This document shows, in pieces, positions 40,186 through 49,938 of a stretch of 64,000 nt of DNA. The position numbers and the translations under genes are program-made. The notes beneath the pieces were generated by a model that was not told the origin of the DNA, did not search any database, and saw only the letters and a program-made list of their open reading frames with translations. Origin of the DNA: Paenibacillus sp. FJAT-29882 (GTDB lineage: Bacteria > Bacillota > Bacilli > Bacillales > DSM-1321); the NCBI RefSeq assembly GCF_001510645.1, contig NZ_LMVB01000002.1, positions 248,001-312,000 on the forward strand, in the 5' to 3' direction. Within the stretch, counting starts at the first letter, position 1, and each line of letters opens with the position of its first letter.

Positions 40186-40638
40186 ATGACTTGTGGAGAC
40201 TCTAGTTATAATCCAATGAATTATTATCCAACTTCCATGATGCGAGTTAGTGGCGCACAACAACCTGCTGGCTTCCCAGCGAATATGCCATCTGGACCCT
40301 CGTACGGTGTTCCAGTGGTTCCTATCGGGACTGGGCAGCAATTTGGGGGAGGCACGATGGAAGAATCATTTATCGAAAATATCCTACGCTTCAACAAAGG
40401 TAAGGTAGGTACATTCTACTTTACTTATCAAGGTAACAGCAAATGGAATGCAATGGTTTACCACGGACGCGTAGAAACGGCTGGTCGTGACCATCTCATC
40501 ATCAGCGACCCGTCCACCGGTAAACGCTTTCTGTTAATGATGGCAAATCTCGACTGGGTAGAATTCGATGAACAAATTAACTATCCTCAATCGGCAATTA
40601 GTCCGGATGTTCAGGCATCCCTGACGACATCCGAGTGA
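40186..40638 (+). CDS. gerQ: Spore coat protein GerQ
   Basis: A 150-residue spore inner-coat protein required to localise or stabilise CwlJ. The N-terminal 55 residues are low-complexity (Asn, Pro, Tyr, Gly, Gln), and the conserved domain is EESFIENILRFNKGKVGTFYFTY, AMVYHGRVETAGRDHLIISDPSTGKRFLLMMANLDWVEFDEQI. In B. subtilis GerQ is cross-linked by transglutaminase. AAAGGAG lies upstream of the ATG at 40186. Operon with cwlJ, ended by a strong terminator. Its presence shows the organism is a spore former. Confidence 0.93.
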   Translation: MTCGDSSYNPMNYYPTSMMRVSGAQQPAGFPANMPSGPSYGVPVVPIGTGQQFGGGTMEESFIENILRFNKGKVGTFYFTYQGNSKWNAMVYHGRVETAGRDHLIISDPSTGKRFLLMMANLDWVEFDEQINYPQSAISPDVQASLTTSE

Positions 40639-40651
40639 GTTTGTAGAATGC

Positions 40652-40698
40652 TTAAAACCCGCTTTCTTCTTTTTTGGGAAAATGAGCGGGTTTTTAGT
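40652..40698 (+). terminator. Terminator of cwlJ-gerQ
   Basis: AAAACCCGCTTTC...GAGCGGGTTTTT stem-loop with T run 13 bases after the gerQ stop. Confidence 0.85.
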
Positions 40699-41059
40699 TT
40701 TGACCACATATAGAAAGCAAATTCGGCAATAATTGGATAGGGTGAACTAACTTCAATCTTAATTTATTTAAAACGAGGTAAAACCAGATTAAATAACAAA
40801 TGATTTTACCTCATTTTATTATTATTTTTTGTAATGTCCCATTTTGTCCCTATTTTAAGGTGAATATATATATTTTGTTCCCGCTCCTCTTCCTATATTT
40901 TCTACTATCGTTGTATAGTACACATGATCAGAATGTACCGGAATTTTGTTAACTGCAAGCACATTTAAATCAGTAAGCCAATCAATAGATGGAGCTTACG
41001 CTTGTGTATTTGTCATATGCCTACTCTTCCTTTTTATTATTCTATCAGACATTGGTTAT
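40699..41059. other. Convergent intergenic region
   Basis: AT-rich, no gene. A hairpin GAGGTAAAACC...GATTTTACCTC at 40774-40815 flanked by A and T runs is a likely terminator for the sugar transporter operon that ends at 41060. Confidence 0.55.
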
Positions 41060-41884
41060 TTATTTTACAGATCCCATCATACCTGCTACAAAATGTCTTT
41101 GAAGCAAGAAGAAGATCAGTGCTGTTGGTAAAGTTGCGATCACAATGGATGTCATAATAATCCCAAAGTCAGGTGAATTACTTGAACCAAGATTAGATAT
41201 GAGCAATGGAATCGTATGGTTTTCCGGAGACTGTAGAACAACAAGTGGCCACAGATAATTATTCCAACTTGCCATGAATGTAATAATGGCAGCTGCTGCA
41301 TATGTTGTTTTCATCGTAGGTACATAAATACGGAAGAAAACACCAAGCTCTGTTAAACCATCTATTCTTCCAGCTTCAAGTAGCTCTCTTGGAAACATCT
41401 TTGTATTTTGTCTGAAGAAAAAGATCAGAAAAGCAGTTGTAATGCTTGGTAACATTGCAGATGTTAATGTATCAATACCAATCCCAGGTGCAATTTGAGA
41501 GATTGTCCCAAACATTCGGAATAACGGTATCATTAGTGCAGCAAAAGGAATCATCATCGAAAGAAGCAAAATATTAAATACAACATCCTTTGCCTTACTT
41601 CTATATATTTCAAAGCCATAACCAGCAAGAGATGCAATGATTAGGGATAAAATGGTCGTTGCAATGGATATGGTTGCTGAGTTTATTAAAGCAGGAACAA
41701 GGTCAACCGTACTCAAAAGATTCTGGATGTTCTCTACCAAATGAGTTCCTGGTAATAATCTTCCTTTTGTAACATCGATAGATTTATTCGTTGCACTAAT
41801 AATCATCCATATGAATGGAAAGATGGAGATGACAGTGAAAATTGATAATAAAATATAAATGAATATTTGTTTTATTTTATGCAT
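41060..41884 (-). CDS. Carbohydrate ABC transporter permease (MalG type)
   Basis: A 274-residue membrane permease of the CUT1 sugar transporter class. Six helices with the EAA loop LLEAGRIDGLTELGVFFRIYVPTMKTTYAAAAI (about residues 185-215) and the typical C-terminal ending QRHFVAGMMGSVK. The ATG at 41884 follows AGGTGAT and overlaps the stop of the malF-type gene (ATGCATAA), indicating translational coupling; a GTG at 41893 is an alternative. No ATPase gene is linked, so the importer probably shares a multipurpose MsmX-type ATPase. Confidence 0.9.
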   Translation of the reverse strand: MHKIKQIFIYILLSIFTVISIFPFIWMIISATNKSIDVTKGRLLPGTHLVENIQNLLSTVDLVPALINSATISIATTILSLIIASLAGYGFEIYRSKAKDVVFNILLLSMMIPFAALMIPLFRMFGTISQIAPGIGIDTLTSAMLPSITTAFLIFFFRQNTKMFPRELLEAGRIDGLTELGVFFRIYVPTMKTTYAAAAIITFMASWNNYLWPLVVLQSPENHTIPLLISNLGSSNSPDFGIIMTSIVIATLPTALIFFLLQRHFVAGMMGSVK

Positions 41885-42806
41885 TTTTATCACCTGCTAC
41901 TTTGAACTGAATGATAGAAAAAACGACGATCATGATAACAATTGCATATGAGACAGTTGCTGCATAGCCAAAATCAGGCGTATATTTGAATGATAGATTA
42001 TAAATATACTGAGAAATGGTTATCGTTGCATTTCCTGGACCACCCTTTGTTATATTCATAACTTCATCAAACAACTGAAGAGTACCGATGGTTGATGTAA
42101 TAGAAGTAAATAGGATGATTGGCTTTAGCATTGGAATTGTAATTTTAAAGAATTGTTGGAATGCATTTGCACCATCAATTTTAGCTGCTTCATAAATGGA
42201 ATGGTCCACGTTTTGCAGAGCAGATAAATAGAAAATCATATTGTAGCCTGTCCAACGCCATGTTATTGCAATGATAATTGTTACTTTTGCCCAAAAAGGA
42301 TCTGTTAGCCATTGTATCGGCTCTGAAATAAGTGAAACATTGATTAACATTTTATTAATGATGCCATCTGTAGCAAATAAATATTTGAATACTACGGAAT
42401 ATGCTACAAGCGATGTAATGCACGGTAAAAATATGGCCGTTCGGAAGAATCCTTTTAGTTTCAATTTCTTATTATTTAATAAAACAGAAATAAACAATGC
42501 AAAAATAATCATGACTGGTACTTGGATGATGAGGTAAATTACTGTATTTTTCAAAGCAGCTATAAATGCCGGATCTGTAAATAATCGTAGGTAGTTATCC
42601 AAACCTACAAATTGGAGATTTGTTCCCGCACCTGATTGAAAAGAAAGAATAAGTGCTTGAACCATTGGGTAGAAATAAAATAAACAGATCATGACCGTTG
42701 CTATTGAAATAAAAGCCCAACCAATTAATCCATTTTTTAATCGAAATTTGTTATTATATTTTCTTGGTTTCGGCTGTATGTTCTGCTTCGTAGTTGCTGG
42801 TATCAT
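41877..42806 (-). CDS. Carbohydrate ABC transporter permease (MalF type)
   Basis: A 309-residue CUT1 permease with six helices and the EAA loop YEAAKIDGANAFQQFFKITIPMLKPII (about residues 205-232). FYFYPMVQALILSFQSG at the N-terminus is typical for the class. The ATG at 42806 is used because GGGAG is 9 bases upstream. Partner of the MalG-type permease and of the binding protein at 43052-44338. Confidence 0.9.
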   Translation of the reverse strand: MIPATTKQNIQPKPRKYNNKFRLKNGLIGWAFISIATVMICLFYFYPMVQALILSFQSGAGTNLQFVGLDNYLRLFTDPAFIAALKNTVIYLIIQVPVMIIFALFISVLLNNKKLKLKGFFRTAIFLPCITSLVAYSVVFKYLFATDGIINKMLINVSLISEPIQWLTDPFWAKVTIIIAITWRWTGYNMIFYLSALQNVDHSIYEAAKIDGANAFQQFFKITIPMLKPIILFTSITSTIGTLQLFDEVMNITKGGPGNATITISQYIYNLSFKYTPDFGYAATVSYAIVIMIVVFSIIQFKVAGDKNA

Positions 42807-42841
42807 TTGTTTCAACTCCCTACTTATCTATAAAAGAATAG

Positions 42842-42897
42842 CCTCGGAAGAGCTCACCTAACAGTTGTAATAGCTTCAGCTGGCGAGTTCCAAGGCT
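42842..42897 (-). promoter_or_regulatory. Intercistronic stem-loop between binding protein and permeases
   Basis: Minus-strand AGCCTTGGAA-CTCGCC pairs with GGTGAG-CTCTTCCGAGGCT around a long loop. It has no T tract. Hairpins at this position in sugar transporter operons usually protect the binding-protein mRNA and reduce permease expression; that role is inferred. Confidence 0.45.
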
Positions 42898-43051
42898 GTA
42901 TCTCTTATATATCTTATTTCTTGGCTCTGTTAATCATGGCTGTTCGGGCGTTCGCTTTCCGCTCCAATCAACATGGTGCTCCAATATCAACAATGAGCTT
43001 TAACACAGCCTATTTCTTGAAAAATATATGCGAGGCTAAATTCAAGGTAAA

Positions 43052-44338
43052 TTATTTGATTTGCGTTTCCGCTTGTTGTTGTGCATCTTCTAATACTTTA
43101 TCAAGGTCTTGACCACCAAGGTAATTTTGCATAGCAACAATTAAAATATCCTCAATCGCATATGTGTGCATACCATAGTTTACTTGCGGAATTTCTTCAG
43201 CCCACTTTGAAAAATCTGAGATAATTGACTGACCACCGAAGAACTCATCTTCTGTCTTATACGCTTCTCCCTCAGTAGCTGGGATATAAGTACCAATAAC
43301 ACCGATTTCAGTAACTAATTTTTGATATAAATCTACATTCGAACCAAAAGTCTTTGTAAGGAAATCAACTGCATTTTCTTTACCTGGAACATCTAGAATG
43401 TACCATGACGCACCACCTAAGTTAGAAGCATTTACGGATTTCATACCTGGAAGACTAGGATGTGGCACCACTGCCCATTTTCCTGATTGTGAAGCCTCCG
43501 CTTTTATTGAAGGTGTAATCCAGTTACCAGTCGTTACTGTAGCAACCTCTCCACCATTAAATGTAGCCAAGAACTGATTCCAGTCTGAATGGAAATTCAT
43601 TAAATCATTATCAACAAGTTCCTTATAAATTTCGAAAGATAGTTTAAGAGCTTCATTATTTGCTAAATCAGGTGTAGTACCATCTTCCTTCACATACCAC
43701 TTACCTGCTGACTGAATCATTGTACGAAGAATTCCTAATTCATTTGGGTCGATAGTAAGCAATCTTTTACCAGTTGCTTCTTTTACTTTCTTGCCAATTT
43801 CAATATATTCTTTCCAGTCGATGTTTTGTAAATCTTCAATTGAAAACCCGGCTTCTGTTAAATAATCTGTTCTAACATATAATCCAGTTACTCCAGTATC
43901 AAATGGAAGTCCGTAGTTTTCGCCATCTACACTTGTTGCTTCCACTTTATATTGAACAAAATCTTCTGTTTCAAAAGAACCAGTTAGTGGTTGGAACATA
44001 TCTGGATATGCTTGAAGGAAACTTTTTGCACGATAATCTTCAATCAACACAATATTTGGCAATCCCTTAGTAGTACCAGAACTTAAACTAGTATTTAGTT
44101 TTTGAACAATGTCATCTTGAGCATTTTCAATCACATTAACTTTAAGGTCTGGATTCTCAGAAGCATAAGCTTCTTTCGCTAATTCTATTGCTTTAATGTT
44201 GAATTTTGGATCCCACGCCCAAATTGTAATTTGATTTGAATCTGAGCCTCCTTCTGGTTCAGTACTATTTGAAGCCCCAGAAGAACATGCAGTAAGTAAA
44301 AGCATACTTACCATTATTAATGCTAATAGTTTTTTCAT
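43052..44338 (-). CDS. Extracellular sugar-binding lipoprotein of ABC importer
   Basis: A 428-residue family 1 solute-binding protein. The lipobox LLTAC is at residues 14-18, after a short signal peptide. The body has the usual class features: ITIWAWDPKFNIKAIELAKEAY, KSFLQAYPDMFQPLT, YGLPFDTGVTGLYVRTDYLTEAGF, FLATFNGGEVATVTTGNWI and NLGGASWYILDVPGKENAVDFL. It captures an oligosaccharide or similar sugar; which one is not evident. The promoter has a cre site between -35 and -10. The adjacent two-component system is the likely inducer system. Confidence 0.9.
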   Translation of the reverse strand: MKKLLALIMVSMLLLTACSSGASNSTEPEGGSDSNQITIWAWDPKFNIKAIELAKEAYASENPDLKVNVIENAQDDIVQKLNTSLSSGTTKGLPNIVLIEDYRAKSFLQAYPDMFQPLTGSFETEDFVQYKVEATSVDGENYGLPFDTGVTGLYVRTDYLTEAGFSIEDLQNIDWKEYIEIGKKVKEATGKRLLTIDPNELGILRTMIQSAGKWYVKEDGTTPDLANNEALKLSFEIYKELVDNDLMNFHSDWNQFLATFNGGEVATVTTGNWITPSIKAEASQSGKWAVVPHPSLPGMKSVNASNLGGASWYILDVPGKENAVDFLTKTFGSNVDLYQKLVTEIGVIGTYIPATEGEAYKTEDEFFGGQSIISDFSKWAEEIPQVNYGMHTYAIEDILIVAMQNYLGGQDLDKVLEDAQQQAETQIK

Positions 44339-44360
44339 CTGAAATCCCCCTAAATATCTA

Positions 44361-44390
44361 TTTATATTGTAAGCGCTATCTACCTTACAA
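44361..44390 (-). promoter_or_regulatory. Promoter of the sugar importer with embedded cre site
   Basis: TTGTAA (44390-44385), 18-base spacer, TATAAA (44366-44361). The spacer contains a perfect cre match, TGTAAGCGCTATCT at 44368-44381 on the plus strand. CcpA bound here should block transcription when preferred sugars are present. Confidence 0.72.
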
Positions 44391-44516
44391 TTACTATGTT
44401 ATCATCATTTAGAGAGGACGAGTTAGGACGATATTTTTGCAATTTTGTGATATTTTTAGAAAGTAAATATACACCCACTTATTCGTTTGGACTATTTTTA
44501 GGTTCTATGACTATTT

Positions 44517-46280
44517 TTAGTTTTTTTGTACTGGAAGTGAGATGCGAACTTTGGTCCCTTCACCTATCTTACTTGAGATTGAAACACCATACGCTTCACC
44601 ATAAATCAACTGAATACGCTCATCGACGTTTCGAACTCCAATCCCACTGAACATCTCCTGCTTGCGCCTCGTATCCGGAAGTTTGTTATCTGCTGTTACT
44701 TCCATTCCGTCACCATTATCCAATACCTCGCAAATAAGGGTTGCTCCTTCCTCCCAAACGAGGACATTAATCGTCCCTCCACTTTTTTTATTGAAACCAT
44801 GAAAGAAAGAATTTTCAATAAAGGGTTGTAAAATTAGTTTGGGAATTTGGGTTTCAAAACACTTTGGCTCTATAAAATAATTCACTCTAATTCGTTCTCC
44901 ATAGCGCTTCTGATTAATTAAGACGTAGCTTTTTAAATTATCTATTTCTTGCCTAACGGTTATGGTTTCACTAATATTGCCTAATGTATTTTGTAATAAG
45001 GATATAAACGCATTAACGGTTTCGGTTGCTTCTTCCTTTCCACCCTGTTGCACCATGAATTTGATTGAAGTTAACGTATTATATAAGAAATGTGGATTTA
45101 TCTGCTGCTGCAATGCTGCTAATTCCGCATTACGTTTCTGATTCTGGATAAGTACAAGCTTATCAACATACTCATGAAGCTCATCAAGCATTGAGTTAAA
45201 GGCTTGACCAATTTGTCTCGTTTCGTACGTACCTGTTACAGGTATATAATGATCAAAGTCATTTTTTGGGGTATTTTCAATTTGTTTTACTAGATTTGAC
45301 AACGAATTTGTTACCTTTCTAGAAGCAAAAAACACAATGATAATTGCTAGAAAGATGAATAGAATACTAATAAGTACGATTGACTTTTTATCAATGATAT
45401 TTCCAAAAGCAGCTTTCTTATCAATTAAATTTACCAAATACAAATCAAGGGTAGGTAGATATTCAATCATAATAAGATGGTCCTTCCCCTTGAAATCTGC
45501 ATCCATATAATTCATTTGCTGATCCTCTAATTGGATCGCATAATCGATGAGTTCCACTTCTTTATTTCCAATGAACTCATTACGATTACTTGATAAAATG
45601 GTACCTGACTGATCCATAACTAACACATCATTACCTAAGCTTGTATAACTACTATAAAACTTTCTAAAATCCTTTTCTCGAATCGTAAAGTACATCGTTC
45701 CATAAATATATTTTGAAGTTGGTTCCATAAAGGCCTTTGTAGCAATAATAACGCTCTCACCCTGTGTTTGATCTTTTGGTTGTTCTAGATGAAATAACAG
45801 TTTATTAGGCTGTTTGAGTGTATTTGTGGTAATAGAGTGATTCTGTAGTTCTTTATCGGATACAGACCATGAAGATCTTTCTGATGCAAAACTAATACCA
45901 TTAATACCATAGACCAAGATTCCTACATCATAAGCTTCTACACTTGTTTTTATATTGTCCATCTCTTTTTTTACATTATAATAATATGTGCCCAACTGTT
46001 TGTTTGAGTGCTTACCTGAGAGAAAACTCTTAATCGTTCCGTTGTTCATAAGGTTATTTGAAGCGATAACAATTGAGTATTGAAACGTACCTAAACTCTC
46101 CTTTATCTGATCTATAACCTTACTATTGTTAAAACTAAACCGATCAATAAAAAACTTCTCTGACATACGAAATGTAGTCCAGGTTATAAGGAAGGATATA
46201 GTAACAATAATTAATATCGTAATAAGAAACATTTTAAAAAATAAGCTGTTATGTTTAAATCGGTTCGTTATTATTCTCAT
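44517..46280 (-). CDS. Sensor histidine kinase, YesM/LytS type
   Basis: A 587-residue membrane kinase. N-terminal helix (about 15-37), a large extracellular sensor domain of about 250 residues, a second helix (IVLISILFIFLAIIIVFFAS, about 300-320), a HAMP domain (NSLSNLVKQIENTPKNDFDH), the His_kinase domain with the phosphorylated His in LQQQINPHFLYNTLTSIKFM (about 395), and an HATPase domain (ILQPFIENSFFHGF, DNGDGM). This family senses sugars, often through a binding protein, and pairs with AraC-type response regulators. It lies 20 bases downstream of such a regulator and upstream of the sugar importer. Confidence 0.9.
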   Translation of the reverse strand: MRIITNRFKHNSLFFKMFLITILIIVTISFLITWTTFRMSEKFFIDRFSFNNSKVIDQIKESLGTFQYSIVIASNNLMNNGTIKSFLSGKHSNKQLGTYYYNVKKEMDNIKTSVEAYDVGILVYGINGISFASERSSWSVSDKELQNHSITTNTLKQPNKLLFHLEQPKDQTQGESVIIATKAFMEPTSKYIYGTMYFTIREKDFRKFYSSYTSLGNDVLVMDQSGTILSSNRNEFIGNKEVELIDYAIQLEDQQMNYMDADFKGKDHLIMIEYLPTLDLYLVNLIDKKAAFGNIIDKKSIVLISILFIFLAIIIVFFASRKVTNSLSNLVKQIENTPKNDFDHYIPVTGTYETRQIGQAFNSMLDELHEYVDKLVLIQNQKRNAELAALQQQINPHFLYNTLTSIKFMVQQGGKEEATETVNAFISLLQNTLGNISETITVRQEIDNLKSYVLINQKRYGERIRVNYFIEPKCFETQIPKLILQPFIENSFFHGFNKKSGGTINVLVWEEGATLICEVLDNGDGMEVTADNKLPDTRRKQEMFSGIGVRNVDERIQLIYGEAYGVSISSKIGEGTKVRISLPVQKN

Positions 46281-46300
46281 TTATACCCCATCTCTTATCC

Positions 46301-47842
46301 TCAAGTGTGTTTTTTTCTAAATTTACTAGGTGACATTCCATTTATCTTTTTAAATACTTTACAGAAATAGCTATGATCTGAATAGCCTACTATTCCACTA
46401 ATTTCTGAAATGGATGCTGAATCCTTAAGTAGGAGCTGTGAAGCTTTTTCAATTCGAACCTTATTCAAATACTCAACAAACCCTTGTTTATTATTTGTAG
46501 AAAAATAGTTAGACAAATAGGAAGGATTAAAATGAAAATGCTCTGCTACATCTGTAAGGCTAAGTGGATCTGCATAATGGTCTTCAATATATTGCAGGAG
46601 TTTCTTCATTTTTAAATTACTAGGTTGATTTTTCTCCGCATGTAAGCATTTGTTCACTTGACTAATAAATTTATTTAGTTGTTCTACTGTCTCACTGGAT
46701 GAATTGGCCTCGTTAATGGACCGTAAATACTCATACTTGGAACTTCCTATTTCAGCTACATCGTATTCCATATTATTTAGAATTACATTGATATGAAAAA
46801 TGATATTTTCAAAGAATGATTTAAATTCGAATACATCCGTTGTGTAACATTTAGTAAATACAGATACATATTCCTGTAAATAGCTGAAAGCCTCCTGAAA
46901 GCGACTATGTTTCCATTCATTTGTGAACCACTCCATTTTAAAAGCTTCAATACTTGGTACTTCTCGTTGTAAATCCTGTTCCCTTAAAAGAGGGATGTGA
47001 GGAAAATAAAATTTATATTGGATCAATTTTGATACCTTTTCATTATATATAGGCCCTATTTGTGATAAATCAGAGAATTGTTCACTTAGAACAATGCCCG
47101 AATTTGTATGATTTCCCGCAACTCTTTTTGCGAAATCAATGACCTCCTGGGACTTATCTTTGTTTATGTTCAGTATGAATGCGATTTCATTTTTATCAAA
47201 GGGAATGGTATGACATGTTGCTTGATCTAGATAAGATTGGTAATGTTGTATGATACTATCTTGAACTTGAATAAGATCTCCTCTAGGAATATTCCGACTA
47301 AACACTACACCTAATAAATAGAAGCTATCGTAGGGAAACACCCTAGTTAGTAGCTCTGTATCATAATCCGCTTCATAACCAGAAATTAACTTTTCAACTA
47401 TATGATTTACAGACATTCGCTCCTGCTGCTTTGTCTCATTTGATTCAGGAGTTGAAATTCTACTCACTGCCTTATTTAGCACTTCTAATAGCGTATTGGC
47501 ATCAAGCTTAGGCTTTAATATATAATCAACAACTCCACTTTGAAAGGTAGAACGAACGTAGTCAAATTCCCCAAAACTACTTAGTATAATAATTTCGATA
47601 TCTGGATATTTTGATTTAACTATTCTTGTCAATTCTTCTCCATCCATAATAGGCATTACAATATCGGTTATAACGATTTGTGGATGGGTTCGTTCAATGA
47701 TTTCAAGTGCCTCCTTTCCATTAGAAGCTTCTCCGACAATTTGAAAACCTTCTTGCTCCCAATTAAGGTAATGTTTTATGCCTTGCCTTATTAAAATTTC
47801 ATCATCTACAATAACAATTTTACTTACTTCTTTAGTTGTCAC
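46301..47842 (-). CDS. AraC-type response regulator, YesN type
   Basis: A 513-residue transcription factor. The receiver domain is at residues 5-125 (KIVIVDDEILIRQGI; phospho-acceptor Asp in VITDIVMPIMDGEE; Lys in YILKPKLD), followed by a long linker and a C-terminal AraC double helix-turn-helix (LLQYIEDHYADPLSLTDVAEHFHFNPSYLSNYF, GYSDHSYFCKVFKKINGMSPSKFRKK). It should activate the sugar importer promoter in response to the cognate kinase. The start is the GTG at 47842 with AGAGGTG 5 bases upstream; the frame is open further but the extension does not resemble a receiver domain. Confidence 0.88.
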   Translation of the reverse strand: MTTKEVSKIVIVDDEILIRQGIKHYLNWEQEGFQIVGEASNGKEALEIIERTHPQIVITDIVMPIMDGEELTRIVKSKYPDIEIIILSSFGEFDYVRSTFQSGVVDYILKPKLDANTLLEVLNKAVSRISTPESNETKQQERMSVNHIVEKLISGYEADYDTELLTRVFPYDSFYLLGVVFSRNIPRGDLIQVQDSIIQHYQSYLDQATCHTIPFDKNEIAFILNINKDKSQEVIDFAKRVAGNHTNSGIVLSEQFSDLSQIGPIYNEKVSKLIQYKFYFPHIPLLREQDLQREVPSIEAFKMEWFTNEWKHSRFQEAFSYLQEYVSVFTKCYTTDVFEFKSFFENIIFHINVILNNMEYDVAEIGSSKYEYLRSINEANSSSETVEQLNKFISQVNKCLHAEKNQPSNLKMKKLLQYIEDHYADPLSLTDVAEHFHFNPSYLSNYFSTNNKQGFVEYLNKVRIEKASQLLLKDSASISEISGIVGYSDHSYFCKVFKKINGMSPSKFRKKHT

Positions 47843-48421
47843 ATGTTCACCTCTAACGCAAATCATATTTACAAATATTCCTACATTTATTATACACACC
47901 AAAACTAGTATTTTGGTATTAGGTCTAGAAAGTAGACACAATTTTATATGTACCGCGCTTTCACTATTAAAATAAAGATTTTCCTTTCCTCCCGCTTTTC
48001 GCCCATTTTTTCACGTTTTTTATCGGTTTAAAATAAAGGTTTTCTCTCACGATTTTTTCACAATTGTTGTGTTGCCATGGTCACTGACTCTGGAGAAATT
48101 TCTACCGTATCGCATTATCTATTATAGAAATTTTGCCTTCTGAACAGTGAAACACATCAGCACACCCGAATGGATTACGAAGCTCAATCCCTTTAACCAA
48201 TTGGCTTTGGGCCCATCATCTAACTGTCTACGCTTAAAGACTACAGCTACATGTTGCCCTCCAAGATTCGATACAAGTGAGTGACTAGTTCTTACTCGAC
48301 GGGAATCCCACCCGCTATATGTTGCGACATTGCTCAGTCGCTCTCACTGTGACGATAAACGATTCGATACAAAAAAAGGGCTCTCACCATATTATGAGAG
48401 CCGGACTTGGTATCTTGTTTA
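47843..48421. other. Intergenic region with unexplained remnant and terminator
   Basis: No intact gene. The sequence between about 48060 and 48365 has higher GC than the flanks and looks like a decayed fragment of a mobile element or coding region, but I cannot assign it. The NhaC-gene terminator lies at 48368-48404. Confidence 0.4.
48368..48404 (-). terminator. Terminator of the NhaC operon
   Basis: Minus-strand GGCTCTCATAATATGGTGAGAGCC hairpin (7-bp stem) followed by CTTTTTTTG, 18 bases after the stop. Confidence 0.8.
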
Positions 48422-49852
48422 CTAATCTTGAGGATTGCTAACTGCTTTCCCTTCCAAGCCTTCATATTTGCGGCCCCATCCCGTTATAACCGAGAACAAT
48501 AGAACCAAGAACAGTACCATGCAATAAATCATACCGCTGCTGATTTGTGTTAGTAAAAGCGGTGCAACAAAATCATAACCTTGTGTCAGCAAAGCGCCGA
48601 GGAATACAAAAACACTTAAAAAAGGGATTACTAGTACGATAGAATTAGCAAAACCATCAAGTAGATTAGCACGACGGTATGGATGCAAACCAACACGTTT
48701 GCCAATCTCATTCTGTACTTTTCCAAATGTCGTCATCGATGCACTAGTTACACCACCGAAGATCAAAGTTGTAAACGAAATACCTAACATCATAGCGATT
48801 TCAGCACCGCGAACCGTCTTGCCCATTTTGCTGTTAAGTATGCCATTTGTGACTTTTTCAAGCACTCCCGCACCGTTGAGCACACCCATTATACCGTAGA
48901 CTGAAATAACCAGCGTGACTGTTGCCATCATGCTACTGATGCCGCCCGTTAGGAATCCTACCGGAGTACCATCCGTAACTGAGATAATATTGTCAAAAGT
49001 TAAGAGGTTAAACGCTAGACCTGTTATTGTCCCTAAAATGATACCTATAGTAATAGCTTTATAAATATTGCGAGTTTTGATTGCTACGATTAACATGATG
49101 ACTACCGGAACCAGCATGACCAGTGTGATGGGATTCATGTTCTCAGCAAGGATATCTGAAGCGCCTGCACCTACCGTGCCGCCACCACCAAAGATCCAGA
49201 ACAGAACAAAAGAGATAACACCTGCGACCAAGGAATACTTCAGCCGGCTGGAAACACAGCCACCCACTTCCGCAAAACCTTCTTTTTTTGTGTATTCTTG
49301 AGTTCCTGCAGAAATGATGGTGGTATCTGATATTGGTGCTAAGTTATCACCAAAAATAGAAGCACTGACGATTGCGCCCGCAAGAACGGCAGGATCGCAT
49401 CCCAACAATACTCCTGCCGGGTAGAAAATAGGGAAGCAGGTAAACATTGATCCGATGGATGATCCAGTAGCAGTAGAAATGATACAAATTGCTAAGAATG
49501 TGAACGCAGTGAATAATCCTCCATCCACGCCTAGCAAGTCGGCAAGCCACACGAAACCTGCCGAAATGTTAGTAGTTTTGATCAGCTCCGAGAACATCCC
49601 GATGACGAACAGCAGAATTGCAATCGGTACGGCTTCCCTTACGCCTTCATAGACTGAATCCCAGAAACGTTCGTAGTTATCCTTTTTGACAAAAATTGCA
49701 CCCACCATAAGTGCGACGAAAGCACCCATTGCGAGTGCATACATTTCAAACGCTTTAAAAACGATAAAATACAATATGCAGAAAAACAGAAAAATAACGA
49801 CTGGAATAAACGCAACTCCCCAGCCACCTCTAAATTCAAGTTTTTTATCCAT
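48422..49852 (-). CDS. NhaC-family Na+/H+ antiporter-like transporter
   Basis: A 476-residue membrane protein with about 11 helices in the NhaC/MleN/YheL family. Family features are GMFSELIKTTNISAGFVWLADLLG, STATGSSIGSMFTCFPIFYPAG and SASIFGDNLAPISDTTIISAGTQ (conserved substrate/ion region). Members exchange sodium or protons with malate/lactate or transport amino acids such as tyrosine. As last gene of a T-box-controlled operon it is a candidate amino acid transporter. AAAGGGAG precedes the ATG at 49852. Confidence 0.88.
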   Translation of the reverse strand: MDKKLEFRGGWGVAFIPVVIFLFFCILYFIVFKAFEMYALAMGAFVALMVGAIFVKKDNYERFWDSVYEGVREAVPIAILLFVIGMFSELIKTTNISAGFVWLADLLGVDGGLFTAFTFLAICIISTATGSSIGSMFTCFPIFYPAGVLLGCDPAVLAGAIVSASIFGDNLAPISDTTIISAGTQEYTKKEGFAEVGGCVSSRLKYSLVAGVISFVLFWIFGGGGTVGAGASDILAENMNPITLVMLVPVVIMLIVAIKTRNIYKAITIGIILGTITGLAFNLLTFDNIISVTDGTPVGFLTGGISSMMATVTLVISVYGIMGVLNGAGVLEKVTNGILNSKMGKTVRGAEIAMMLGISFTTLIFGGVTSASMTTFGKVQNEIGKRVGLHPYRRANLLDGFANSIVLVIPFLSVFVFLGALLTQGYDFVAPLLLTQISSGMIYCMVLFLVLLFSVITGWGRKYEGLEGKAVSNPQD

Positions 49853-49938
49853 ATAGAAACTCCCTTTTATGTATTAAACGTGTACTTTAGTTTAATTTTC
49901 TCAATAGCCAGCAACTGCGTTCAGAGCGTTTGGCATCA

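Noticed and set aside
40946..41131. 61-codon plus-strand frame with a hydrophobic helix
   Set aside because: It overlaps the end of the malG-type gene in antisense and has no translation signals.
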